This document shows, one piece after another, positions 1-7,956 of a stretch of 24,724 nucleotides of DNA. The notes beneath the pieces are model-generated. The model searched no databases. It was not told where the DNA came from and worked only from the letters and a program-made list of their open reading frames with translations. The stretch's first letter is position 1; each line of letters opens with the position of its first letter. This DNA comes from JAKEGK01 sp050116575 (GTDB taxonomy: Bacteria; Pseudomonadota; Gammaproteobacteria; SZUA-152). Made by a program: the position numbers and the translations under genes. The stretch spans positions 1 to 24,724 of the forward strand of contig JASFOJ010000063.1 in NCBI GenBank assembly GCA_050116575.1. The letters run 5' to 3'.

Positions 1-1
1 G

Positions 2-958
2 CTGATTCATCTCAGGCAGTTACCGGATACACCCGAAACGTACTATCTCAGCCAAATGATGGCGTCCCATGATTTTCAGGAATCGTTGAAAAATTATTTC
101 GACCTGGCGGAACTGGAAAAGCGGTTAAAACTCTGGGGCGATTATATCGGGGCTTACGAAGACATCATCCGAATTCGCGCGGATTATTACGAACCGCTGT
201 TGCCGGAAATTGAGGCCAAATTCAGGGCCCTTGATTCGAAAATGAAGCTGCGCATCGAGCAGCGGGACAAACTGAATAAGCGTCTGAAAAAAATGCTCAT
301 CGCTCGACGGCCGGATTTTTTGACAACAGCGGATGAACGTGTCGTGCTGCAAAAACTCGACAGGCTGGATGCACAGCTTAAAAACAGGGAAAAAGCGAGC
401 AATAAAACCCGTCAACGCATTGCCCGTTTAAAAGGCGTCATTACCTGGAATATTCATACCCAATACCAGGAACGATTTACCAAGGCCACCGAACATCTTC
501 ACGAACTGGATAAACACGTTAAAAAGCTGAAGGAGATTTACAACGAATTTGTGCGTACCCGCCAGGCCGCGACCCAGAGTTACAAGGGCTATGACAAGCA
601 GCTTCAGCGCTTGCGCATCAAAATACGCCAGGCCCAGGAAAAAGTGCAGGTACTCATGGCCCGTCAGGGTCATATGATCGAAGTAATGGCAATAAACGAG
701 CTCGAACTCCGACGTAAGCGCCTCGAGGAATACCAGGTCAAGGCGCGGTTCGCGATGGCGGAAAGCTATGACCGAGCTACCAAGAAAAAACAGGAACAGC
801 AAATTGAAAAAGATCGTGAAAAGCTTCAACAGGAGCAACAGCAACAAAGTACAACAGAGAAAGAGGCAAAACCCAGGCAGACAGAAAAACAGCAAGAGGA
901 CGTTGCAAATAGTTCGTCTGATCAACCAAACCCGCAACCAGCGAGTTCCGCAAAATGA
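2..958 (+). CDS. C-terminal part of a coiled-coil / TPR-type envelope protein (5' end outside window)
   Basis: The frame is open to the left edge. An ATG exists at 56, but the codons from 2 to 55 are also open and read as ordinary protein (LIHLRQLPDTPETYYLSQ), so the true start is most likely upstream; 318 residues are visible. The visible part is almost entirely charged alpha-helix: long Lys/Arg/Glu/Gln-rich heptad-like stretches (nt 200-870) typical of coiled coils, then a low-complexity Gln/Glu/Lys tail and a Ser/Pro/Asn-rich end. No membrane segment is visible. The stretch MMASHDFQESLKNYFDL reminds me of the region that follows TPR arrays in large TPR proteins of gammaproteobacteria; this is memory of the family and unchecked. 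Its stop overlaps the start of the next gene by four bases (ATGA), which implies translational coupling. It is probably a structural or scaffolding part of the same machine. Function is otherwise unknown. Confidence 0.8.
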   Translation: MIHLRQLPDTPETYYLSQMMASHDFQESLKNYFDLAELEKRLKLWGDYIGAYEDIIRIRADYYEPLLPEIEAKFRALDSKMKLRIEQRDKLNKRLKKMLIARRPDFLTTADERVVLQKLDRLDAQLKNREKASNKTRQRIARLKGVITWNIHTQYQERFTKATEHLHELDKHVKKLKEIYNEFVRTRQAATQSYKGYDKQLQRLRIKIRQAQEKVQVLMARQGHMIEVMAINELELRRKRLEEYQVKARFAMAESYDRATKKKQEQQIEKDREKLQQEQQQQSTTEKEAKPRQTEKQQEDVANSSSDQPNPQPASSAK

Positions 959-3900
959 TGCCCCGGTATTTGGCAGCTTTACTATTGCCGCTGGTATTGT
1001 CCTCCTGTGCCACTGATAGTAACCAGGGCACCATTGCCGAACTGGATACGGTCTCGGTGGAATTAAAGGATGTCGACGTTGAAGGTGGCCTGGACAGGGC
1101 CATGGAAGGTTACCAGAAGTTCTTGGAACAAACCCCTGAGTCGGAACTGACACCGGAGGCGATACGCCGCCTCGCCGACCTCAAGGTCGAAAAGGAATAC
1201 GGTATTGCCACCAGCGACGAGGTTATGGAGGCGGGAGATGATGCCGGGAAATCCACGGGGGGTTCCTCCGCTTCTGTAACATCGCTATCATCGCCCGCTC
1301 CCGGTATAAGCACCCACCCTGTATCGGGTATTGAAGCGCCTGGCGCTAAAGCGAGTACAGCGGGTAAAAACGCACTTGCTGCCGCGGTTGCGGCAGACAA
1401 GGAATCGGAAAAGGACTTTGAAAACCGCGCCACGCAACAGCAGCAAATTCAGCCAACCGATAAGAAAGGCAATTTACAGTTACCCAAAGGCGAAGCGGGG
1501 GCTGACCTACAAAACGCCGGGGCCGAAGAGGCCATTAGCCTCTACAAAAAACTTCTTAAGAAGTACCCGATGTATGAACGCAACGATCAGGTCCTGTATC
1601 AGTTGACGCGTGCTTACGAAGAGACAGGGCAAGTGGACGAGGCGATGGAGGTCATGAACCGGCTGGTCAAACAGTTTCCTGATTCGCGATACAACGATGA
1701 GGTCCAGTTTCGCCGGGGTGAGTATTATTTTACCCGCAAAAAATACCTGGATGCCGAGGATGCTTACGGGGAAGTCTTAAAGTATGGCGTCGGTACTGTT
1801 TACTACGAGCGGGCCCTGTACAAAAAAGGCTGGACCTTTTATAAGCAGGAACTCTATGAAGAGGCGCTGCACCAGTTCTTTACCTTGCTGGATTACAAGG
1901 TCTCCATAGGTTTTAACTTTGAAAAGATTGAAAGCAAAATAGAAAAAAAACGCATCGATGATACGTTTCGCGTTGTTAGTCTGTCATTTTCAAATTTGGG
2001 TGGCGCTGAAACGGTTCATGACTACTTCAGCAAAAATGGCTCCCGTGCCTACGAGCATAACGTCTATCGGAATTTAGCGGAATTTTATTTCGATAAACGC
2101 CGCTACAGTGATGCAGCGAAAACCTACAATACTTTTATCGATGCCAATCCCTTTCACGAAAAATCACCCCATTTCAGTATGCGGGTTATCGAAATATTCA
2201 AAAAGGGACACTTTCCCCGGTTGGTTATTGAGGCGAAAAAGCAGTTTGCGTCTACCTATGGCATACATGCCGAGTACTGGAACTACTTCAACCAGGCCGA
2301 ATACCCCAAAGTGCTCGGTTATCTTAAAACCAATATTACTGATCTCGCCAATCACTATCATTCGTTGTATCAGAACAAAAAATTCATTAAAGACAAACCC
2401 AACAATTTCACCGAGGCATCCCATTGGTACCGGGAGTTCCTCAAGTCTTTCCCGAGGGATGAACAGTCGCCAAAAATCAACTACCAATTGGCGGATCTGT
2501 TCCTCGAAAACAAAAACTATAAACAGGCGGCCGTTGAATACGAGCACAGTGCCTACGATTATCCCGTCAATGAAAAGTCCTCCAAAGCAGCCTACGCGGC
2601 TGTCTATGCCTATCGCGAACATCTAAAAACGGCGCCCGCCTCCCAGGTCAAAGACGTTAAACGGGAAATTATTCGAACCTCAATCCGCCTGGTGGACACC
2701 TTCCCCCAGCACCCGAAGGCCACCATTGTGCTCGGCGCTGCCGTGGATGATTTGTTTGAGATGCGCGACTTTACCCTGGCGATCAAGCTGGGACGTCGGT
2801 TAATCGGGGAGTATCCCGGTGCCGACGCCAAAATTCGTCGAGGCGCCTGGTTGGTGGTGGCGCATTCGTCGTTTGAGATCGAAAAGTTCCACGATGCTGA
2901 ACTTGCCTACATTGAAGTGCTAAATTTGACGGCTAAAAGCAGTAAGGAACGCAAAGGCCTGGTGGAAAACCTGGCGGCGTCGGTTTACAAACAGGGTGAA
3001 CAGGCCAGGGCAAACGAGGATTACAAAACCGCGGTTCGCCATTTCCTGCGTATCGCCGATCTGGCGCCGACCTCGAAGATCAGGCCGACGGCGGAATACG
3101 ACGCTGCGGCTGTACTGATCCAGATAATGGATCTCGAGCGGGCGGCGAAAGTATTACTTGCCTTCCGGGAAAACTATCCGAGGCACAAACTGCAACACGA
3201 TGTTACGAAAAAAATAGCCTATGTCTACAAGGAAATGGGCAAATACTCGTTGGCGGCGAAAGAGTTTGAGCGAGTCGCGGCAGAAGCCAAGGACGAAGAT
3301 CTAATTCGAGAGTCGATGCTCACGGCTGCTGAACTATACAGTAAAGCGAAAGACACGGACAATTCCCTAAGAGTGTACAAGCAATTCGTGGTGAAGTTTC
3401 CCAAGCCCCTCGAATTCGCCCTGGAAACCTACTACAAGATCGCCATGATTCACAAATCACGTGACGATCTGCAAAACTATCGAAAAACACTGCAACATAT
3501 TATTAAGGCGGATGCCAACGCTGGTAATGAGCGTACCGACCGCACTCGTTACCTCGCCGCCCAGTCGTCGCTGGTAATCATTGAACCGCGCTTTGATGAT
3601 TTTATCGCAATTAAGCTGGTGAAACCCTTCAAGGTCAGTCTGACCAGGAAACAAAAAACCATGAAATCCCTGGTGGCCAGTTATAGCAAACTGGTGGATT
3701 ACAAGGTCGCAGACGTTACCGCGGCGTCAACTTTTTATATTGCGGAAATTTACTACAATTTTTCCCGCTCGTTGCTGTCCTCGGAAAAGCCGGATGGACT
3801 TAGCGACCTGGAACTGGAGGAATTCAATCTAATGCTCGAGGACCAGGCTTTTCCATTTGAGGAAAAGGCGATAAAGGTTCATGAAAAGAACGTTGAGCTT

Positions 3901-4968
3901 CTTAGTGTTGGCGTTTACAGCAACTGGATTGACCGTAGCATCGAAAAGCTCGCCAAGCTCTTACCCGCCCGTTATGACAAACCGGAGGAAAGTACCGACT
4001 ATATAGCCAAAGTGGATAACTATATCTATTCATCTCCGCGCTTTGTTCGGGAAGATGCAACGACCGGATATTTAACGAATATTGGCTTTTTTAGATATGT
4101 GTCACAAAACCAACAACACAACCATCACAAAAGCAATGCCAATGCCGACATTACTACACAAGAGGATAAGGGTTCGACAGAACCTGCAGGTACTCCTGCG
4201 CAAGCAGAAAGTGCGTCGTCGACTGAGGTAGAGCCGGCACCGGCTACAGGTGGTGCAGTTGGTAGCACCAGGGATGATGCGCCATCCGCCGATACAGTGA
4301 CGAATGTTACCGCAGCACAGCCAGAAGTATCCGAGGCGCAGGAGGCGCAATCAGCAGCAGCCAAGGATGAGCAGGCTATAGGAGGCCAGGGTGATCAAGG
4401 CGCGGTTTCCCAAACGGGCGAAAGTACAACCGGTGATAAGGCTAGTGCGGCCACGGCGCCGCAAACAGACCAACCGGCAGAGGTTTCGGACAAACCGGGG
4501 CTAGCCTCGGAAACAGTGGAAGTAGCTCCTGGCGCCAGTCAAAACACGACACCGGGACCAGTAGCTAATCCCCCGCGGACGGAGCGGCCAGCAGAGGTCA
4601 CGGTTGATCCTGATCTCGAGCAGGGAACAGCAAAAGATGGTTCCGCTGAAGACCAGGCATCGCCGGCACTGGAAGTCACAACTTCGCAGACCGAACAGGC
4701 GGAACAGGTTTCAGCAAAACCAGATTCTGCGGGTGAGTCGGCAAAAGATGGCTCCGGTGAAACTCAAGTTACGCCGGCGGCCGAACAGGAAACAACAACA
4801 GGAGCTAGTGAACAAAGCTCCGCGCAAAAAAGTGTTGCGGCAAGTAATAGCGGCAAAGTGTCAGAAAAAGAACAGGTAAAATCGGATTCCGGTTTAACGC
4901 AAGCCGGCAGTTCAGACACACAGGATGCCGTTGAAAGTCCGGCAGTGGAAGCTTCAGATACACCTTGA
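955..4968 (+). CDS. Large TPR outer-membrane lipoprotein with disordered C-terminal tail
   Basis: This is a 1337-residue protein. It starts with a lipoprotein signal: positive N-terminus, hydrophobic core LAALLLPLVL, lipobox LSSC with Cys18. Residue +2 is Ala rather than Asp, so the Lol rule predicts the outer membrane. Residues about 190-1000 are a long run of paired helices with TPR-like spacing (e.g. EEAISLYKKLLKKYP near residue 191, and repeats of the type A..Y..F....P). From about residue 1050 to the end the protein becomes Ala/Thr/Glu/Gln/Gly-rich and disordered, opening with an Asn/Gln/His patch (NQQHNHH) and containing three degenerate 37-38 residue repeats. TPR proteins of this kind act as protein-protein scaffolds; AgmU/GltD and the lipoprotein AglT/GltE of the myxococcal gliding machine are comparable. 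The start overlaps the preceding stop (ATGA). The periplasmic scaffold role is inferred from the signal and the neighbours. Confidence 0.88.
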   Translation: MMPRYLAALLLPLVLSSCATDSNQGTIAELDTVSVELKDVDVEGGLDRAMEGYQKFLEQTPESELTPEAIRRLADLKVEKEYGIATSDEVMEAGDDAGKSTGGSSASVTSLSSPAPGISTHPVSGIEAPGAKASTAGKNALAAAVAADKESEKDFENRATQQQQIQPTDKKGNLQLPKGEAGADLQNAGAEEAISLYKKLLKKYPMYERNDQVLYQLTRAYEETGQVDEAMEVMNRLVKQFPDSRYNDEVQFRRGEYYFTRKKYLDAEDAYGEVLKYGVGTVYYERALYKKGWTFYKQELYEEALHQFFTLLDYKVSIGFNFEKIESKIEKKRIDDTFRVVSLSFSNLGGAETVHDYFSKNGSRAYEHNVYRNLAEFYFDKRRYSDAAKTYNTFIDANPFHEKSPHFSMRVIEIFKKGHFPRLVIEAKKQFASTYGIHAEYWNYFNQAEYPKVLGYLKTNITDLANHYHSLYQNKKFIKDKPNNFTEASHWYREFLKSFPRDEQSPKINYQLADLFLENKNYKQAAVEYEHSAYDYPVNEKSSKAAYAAVYAYREHLKTAPASQVKDVKREIIRTSIRLVDTFPQHPKATIVLGAAVDDLFEMRDFTLAIKLGRRLIGEYPGADAKIRRGAWLVVAHSSFEIEKFHDAELAYIEVLNLTAKSSKERKGLVENLAASVYKQGEQARANEDYKTAVRHFLRIADLAPTSKIRPTAEYDAAAVLIQIMDLERAAKVLLAFRENYPRHKLQHDVTKKIAYVYKEMGKYSLAAKEFERVAAEAKDEDLIRESMLTAAELYSKAKDTDNSLRVYKQFVVKFPKPLEFALETYYKIAMIHKSRDDLQNYRKTLQHIIKADANAGNERTDRTRYLAAQSSLVIIEPRFDDFIAIKLVKPFKVSLTRKQKTMKSLVASYSKLVDYKVADVTAASTFYIAEIYYNFSRSLLSSEKPDGLSDLELEEFNLMLEDQAFPFEEKAIKVHEKNVELLSVGVYSNWIDRSIEKLAKLLPARYDKPEESTDYIAKVDNYIYSSPRFVREDATTGYLTNIGFFRYVSQNQQHNHHKSNANADITTQEDKGSTEPAGTPAQAESASSTEVEPAPATGGAVGSTRDDAPSADTVTNVTAAQPEVSEAQEAQSAAAKDEQAIGGQGDQGAVSQTGESTTGDKASAATAPQTDQPAEVSDKPGLASETVEVAPGASQNTTPGPVANPPRTERPAEVTVDPDLEQGTAKDGSAEDQASPALEVTTSQTEQAEQVSAKPDSAGESAKDGSGETQVTPAAEQETTTGASEQSSAQKSVAASNSGKVSEKEQVKSDSGLTQAGSSDTQDAVESPAVEASDTP
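4462..4800 (+). repeat. Three degenerate 37-38 residue tandem repeats in the lipoprotein tail
   Basis: Inside the disordered tail the same pattern starts at 4462 (QTDQPAEVSDKP), 4576 (RTERPAEVTVDP) and 4687 (QTEQAEQVSAKP), spaced 114 and 111 bases apart. Copies two and three also share an AKDGS core about 19 residues in. The copies are diverged, so this is an old in-frame expansion. Such tails usually act as flexible spacers. Confidence 0.6.
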
Positions 4969-5108
4969 GAGCTGTCCCGCTAGTAGCGATGCCGGTCTTT
5001 GCAGCGACATAATGCCTGGTTTAACCAGGTGCTAGCGATTTCGCATGTGGGTTAGCGGCAAGTCAACGACTTGTTGGAATAAATGAACTGTGCAAGAAGT
5101 TAAACATC
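4969..5108 (+). other. 140-bp intergenic gap with a small perfect palindrome
   Basis: This gap holds a perfect inverted repeat at 5015-5029 (CCTGGTT-T-AACCAGG). No T-run follows it, so a rho-independent terminator is not supported; it could be an operator or an mRNA hairpin. An AT-rich stretch near 5071-5090 (TTGTTG, then AATAAATGAA) sits before the next gene, but I cannot fit a convincing -35/-10 pair with normal spacing. This is the only sizeable break between genes two and three, so a second promoter here would be reasonable. I see no small gene. Confidence 0.35.
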
Positions 5109-5846
5109 ATGGCTGTGGCGAAGGTAAAACTATTTAGTTATCAATATGCAAGCAACAGGATGCTTCACTGGTTGGCTGTCTGTGCCATGGTGCTGATGAT
5201 TTCGGCCTGTGCGACGACATCAAGCAAGCCGGAGCAGCCCAAAAAAACCGTTAAAAAAAGTTGTACCACAACTTCCCAACAGCAAGGTTCCAAGGCGCAG
5301 CGAGACGGCGATCACTCCGGCGTGCAACAAACTGAATGTTTGCCCCGCGGCGTCATAGAAATCGCTGAAAATTACGAACTCGATCCGGAAATACGCGAAG
5401 AATTCAATGAGGCCAACCTATTGCTCAAAGAGGAAAAATTTCCCCAAGCAATCAGGCTACTGAAAGGCATTACTGGAAAGACCAGTAAGTTTAGCGCACC
5501 GTTTATCAATCTGGGTATCGCTTACGCCCGAACCGGTGAAATGAAAAAAGCCGAGGAGAGCCTGAAAAAGGCCCTGCAAGTTAACAGTCGCCATCCTGTC
5601 GCCAGCAATGAATTGGGCCTTGTTTACCGCCAGACCGGCCGATACCAGGAAGCGCGCCAATTGTACGAATCGCTATTAACCATGTACCCGGATTTTTTGC
5701 CTGCACATAAGAATCTGGGGGTGCTGTGTGACATCTATATTCAGGATCTTGAGTGCGCCCTGGAGCAATACCAGGAATATTTAAAAGGCATGCCCGATGA
5801 TAAGAAAGTGAAGATATGGGTGGCTGATGTCAAGAGTCGGATGTAA
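5109..5846 (+). CDS. Short TPR lipoprotein
   Basis: This is a 245-residue protein. A hydrophobic segment (LAVCAMVLMISAC) ends in the lipobox ISAC with Cys34 and Ala at +2, predicting an outer-membrane lipoprotein. After a Lys/Gln/Ser-rich linker (about residues 35-75), residues about 95-235 form three to four TPR units, with typical cores such as PFINLGIAYARTGEMKKAEE and ASNELGLVYRQTGRYQEARQ. The ATG at 5109 has a weak AAGAAG nine bases upstream. An in-frame ATG at 5160 would give a tighter 17-residue signal but has no properly spaced Shine-Dalgarno, so I keep 5109. It is the second TPR lipoprotein in a row, recalling the TPR lipoproteins of Agl-Glt-type machines. It probably acts as an adaptor in the periplasm or at the outer membrane; its partner is not visible from sequence. 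Confidence 0.88.
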   Translation: MAVAKVKLFSYQYASNRMLHWLAVCAMVLMISACATTSSKPEQPKKTVKKSCTTTSQQQGSKAQRDGDHSGVQQTECLPRGVIEIAENYELDPEIREEFNEANLLLKEEKFPQAIRLLKGITGKTSKFSAPFINLGIAYARTGEMKKAEESLKKALQVNSRHPVASNELGLVYRQTGRYQEARQLYESLLTMYPDFLPAHKNLGVLCDIYIQDLECALEQYQEYLKGMPDDKKVKIWVADVKSRM

Positions 5847-5871
5847 TTAAAGACTGGTGAGATTAGTACCG

Positions 5872-6171
5872 ATGGTTAATCGAATCACAATAATTGCCTT
5901 GATAGTTCTTTTGGCCTTTGCCGCAACAGAAGCACTGGCAAAAGATAAAACGGAAAAAAAGTCGGGTGGCGACGCGAAGGCGTTATCCGGTATTTCAATT
6001 GTTGGTAATAAAGAGGCTCCAAAATCCCTGTTTATTGTGCCGTGGAAAAGTTCCGAGCTCGGTGTTGAGAGCGGCCTTTCTTCGCAATTGTTAAACGAAA
6101 AATTGAAGGCGGTTGATAAAGATGTGTTTGAACGGGAACTGGATTTTTATTCGGCGACAGTCCAAGAGTAA
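5872..6171 (+). CDS. Small exported protein of unknown function
   Basis: This is a 99-residue protein starting at the ATG at 5872, with GGTGAG (5856-5861) about ten bases upstream. A GTG at 5857 in the same frame would overlap that Shine-Dalgarno and is less likely. The N-terminus is a clean Sec signal (hydrophobic core ITIIALIVLLAFAA, AxA site EALA before KD), so the mature part is about 75 residues in the periplasm. The mature protein begins Lys/Gly-rich, then carries a beta-like core KSLFIVPWKSSELG and an acidic/aromatic end VFERELDFYSATVQE. I do not recognise a family. It sits between the TPR lipoproteins and the channel subunit with small gaps, so it is probably a dedicated accessory of the machine. 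It has no cysteine, so it is not a lipoprotein. Confidence 0.75.
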   Translation: MVNRITIIALIVLLAFAATEALAKDKTEKKSGGDAKALSGISIVGNKEAPKSLFIVPWKSSELGVESGLSSQLLNEKLKAVDKDVFERELDFYSATVQE

Positions 6172-6222
6172 CAGTTAAATCCTGAACCCCAAATCGGTAA
6201 CCAGCAAATAATGAGTACGACG

Positions 6223-6227
6223 AGGAG
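6223..6227 (+). promoter_or_regulatory. Strong ribosome binding site for the ExbB-like gene
   Basis: AGGAG with six bases to ATG 6234 is the best Shine-Dalgarno among the left-hand genes, consistent with the high copy number (pentamer) expected of this subunit. A nine-codon mini-ORF (ATG 6211 to TGA 6237) overlaps it and ends on the gene's start codon; it may be chance. Confidence 0.6.
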
Positions 6228-6233
6228 TAAGAA

Positions 6234-6884
6234 ATGAACGCTATGATTGAATTTTTTCAGACGGGTGGCCTGTTTATGTACCCTATTCTGATTGTGTTTG
6301 CGTTCGGGATTGCCATTGCGATAGAGCGCTATCTCAAGCTAACGGTAGTAAAGCGGGCAAATCAGAGTATGTGGGACAAGTTGCACCCCGTTCTGGCCGA
6401 GGGTGATTTTGACGCTGCCAGGGAAATGACAGAACAAAACAATTCCACCATTAGTCACCTGTTAAATGCCGGGCTGGAACTGCAGGGTGCAGTGCGCCGG
6501 CGCGATGATATTGAAATTGCCATGGAAGAAACCATGATGGAAATCATTCCGCAACTGGAAAAGCGTACTCCTTATATTGCGTTGTTTTCCAATATATCAA
6601 CCCTGCTGGGATTGCTCGGTACGATTATGGGATTGATTAGCGCTTTTACGGCAGTAGCCAATGCCAATCCCGCGGAAAAAGCCGATATGTTGTCGGCAAG
6701 TATTTCAGTGGCCATGAACACCACGGCGTTTGGGTTGATGGCGGGTATCCCACTGTTGATTATTTATGTTGTGTTGACATCCAAGACCGGTGAAATCGTC
6801 GACAGCCTGGAAATGGCGTCCGTGAAAACCCTGAGTATTATCACCAAGATGGCTAAGCGCCAGAATACGGCGGCAGCTGCGTAA
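6234..6884 (+). CDS. MotA/TolQ/ExbB-family proton-channel subunit
   Basis: This 216-residue inner-membrane protein is of normal family length. Three membrane spans are visible: about residues 13-31, 115-138 and 160-181. Span two carries the family signature GLLGTIMGLISAF (126-138). Span three contains SVAMNTTAFGLMAGIP, with Thr163/Thr164 where the family's pore threonine lies. A cytoplasmic helical domain separates spans one and two. The start is fixed by a strong AGGAG (6223-6227) six bases upstream. Family knowledge: five ExbB-type subunits surround an ExbD-type pair and turn proton flow into movement of a partner. Two exbD-like genes and a TonB-like gene follow. In gene order and partners it matches AglR of the Myxococcus gliding motor better than Tol-Pal, because no TolA, TolB or Pal is present in the window. 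Confidence 0.95.
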   Translation: MNAMIEFFQTGGLFMYPILIVFAFGIAIAIERYLKLTVVKRANQSMWDKLHPVLAEGDFDAAREMTEQNNSTISHLLNAGLELQGAVRRRDDIEIAMEETMMEIIPQLEKRTPYIALFSNISTLLGLLGTIMGLISAFTAVANANPAEKADMLSASISVAMNTTAFGLMAGIPLLIIYVVLTSKTGEIVDSLEMASVKTLSIITKMAKRQNTAAAA

Positions 6885-6899
6885 AACAGGCTTAATTGT

Positions 6900-7388
6900 A
6901 TGTCCAGGAAACATCACTACAACACAAAAACCAAAGAGCCGCCGGAGCTGGATATTACGACGTTTCTTAACCTGATGGTTGTGCTTGTGCCATTTCTGCT
7001 GATTACGGCCGTCTTTTCACGCATAACCGTAATGGAACTGGATATTCCTTCCGGTGCGGGTGGGGCCGTTGATAAACCGAAAGTGACTATAGAAGTGATT
7101 GTGCGCGAGGATAAGCTGGAGCTGGGTAACGGCCGTGGTGTTATCGCCAGGCTACCCAATGTGAACGGCGACTATGATTTGGCGAAACTTTCCGATTATT
7201 TGCAAAAAATTAAAGGCAACTACCCGGACAAGACGGATGCCACTATTTTGTTAGAGCCAAACATCGCCTATGACAACATGGTAAAAGTAATGGACGCCGT
7301 GCGCAGCGCCGAGCTCAAGCAGGGCGACAGCGACGAAGTGCAGAAAGTGGCTTTATTCCCGGACATGTCATTGGGGGAAGCGCCATGA
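6900..7388 (+). CDS. ExbD/TolR-family subunit lacking the conserved membrane Asp
   Basis: This is a 162-residue protein with one membrane span (about residues 22-39) and a periplasmic ExbD/TolR-like domain. The segment LDITTFLNLMVVLVPFLL aligns without gaps to the canonical ExbD span (E. coli INVTPFIDVMLVLLIIF), but the proton-carrying Asp (Asp25 in E. coli ExbD) is Asn24 here. The cytoplasmic N-terminus is short and basic (SRKHHYNTKTK). The gene follows the ExbB-like gene after 15 bases, with only a weak Shine-Dalgarno, and overlaps the second ExbD-like gene by four bases. ExbD works as a dimer inside the ExbB pentamer, so this protein probably pairs with the next one as a non-protonatable partner. 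I have an impression that Asn at this position recurs in ExbD partners of Agl-like clusters, but could not check it. Confidence 0.92.
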   Translation: MSRKHHYNTKTKEPPELDITTFLNLMVVLVPFLLITAVFSRITVMELDIPSGAGGAVDKPKVTIEVIVREDKLELGNGRGVIARLPNVNGDYDLAKLSDYLQKIKGNYPDKTDATILLEPNIAYDNMVKVMDAVRSAELKQGDSDEVQKVALFPDMSLGEAP

Positions 7389-7882
7389 AAAGTACGCGCC
7401 GTATGAAGCGTATGGCCCGCAATCGAAAAAAGAAACTTCCGGGCCTGAATCTGACGTCTTTGATGGATGTGTTTACAATCCTGGTGTTCTTCCTGTTGGT
7501 GAATTCGTCCAACAGCCAGGTGTTAGATCCTCCCAAGAAAATCACCCTGCCAAGTTCCGTGGTGGAAACCAAACCCAAGGAAACCGCGGTGATTATGGTG
7601 TCGCAAGACACGATAATGGTTCAGGGCGAACCGGTGATTACAGTGGAGGACGTTATTAAATCAAAAAAGGACGCTATTCTGGAAATTAGCAACAAGCTTG
7701 AAGAAATCAAGAAGAATGTTATCGGTATTAGCACCAAAGCCATATCCGAAAGCCGGCAGGTAACCATTTTGTCCCATAAAACCGTGCCGTTTAAAGTGCT
7801 TCGGAAAGTTATGTCCAGCTGCACGTTTGCAGGGTATGAAAAAATTTCGCTGGCGGTTATCCAGAAGGCGTCTCAGAGTTAG
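7385..7882 (+). CDS. ExbD/TolR-family subunit with intact Asp28
   Basis: This is a 165-residue protein. Its strongly basic cytoplasmic N-terminus (about ten Lys/Arg in the first 17 residues) is followed by a single span, LNLTSLMDVFTILVFFLL, in which Asp28 occupies the conserved proton-carrying position. The periplasmic part (about residues 50-165) has the ExbD/TolR beta-alpha layout, ending in helix KVLRKVMSSCTFAGYEKI and strand SLAVIQ. The start ATG overlaps the stop of the first ExbD-like gene (ATGA), so the two are very likely made together. In the Myxococcus gliding motor the equivalent pair is AglQ/AglS, and an acidic residue in this helix is needed for proton flow. This copy is expected to carry protons for the complex. 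Confidence 0.94.
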   Translation: MKSTRRMKRMARNRKKKLPGLNLTSLMDVFTILVFFLLVNSSNSQVLDPPKKITLPSSVVETKPKETAVIMVSQDTIMVQGEPVITVEDVIKSKKDAILEISNKLEEIKKNVIGISTKAISESRQVTILSHKTVPFKVLRKVMSSCTFAGYEKISLAVIQKASQS

Positions 7883-7956
7883 TTGTTGTCGAACGAGTAT
7901 CGGCAGTCAGTGGATATAGTGACGAATTTTATAGTGGTGTTTGAAGTGGGTTGTTT

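Noticed and set aside
428..1153. 241-codon - strand frame with a hydrophobic stretch across the first gene junction
   Set aside because: The hydrophobic run is the complement of the Lys/Gln-rich coding sequence (AAA/CAA read as TTT/TTG). The + strand genes here are coupled and coherent.
6211..6237. Nine-codon mini-ORF overlapping the ExbB-like start
   Set aside because: It is too short to judge, has no Shine-Dalgarno of its own, and nothing suggests an attenuator; probably chance.
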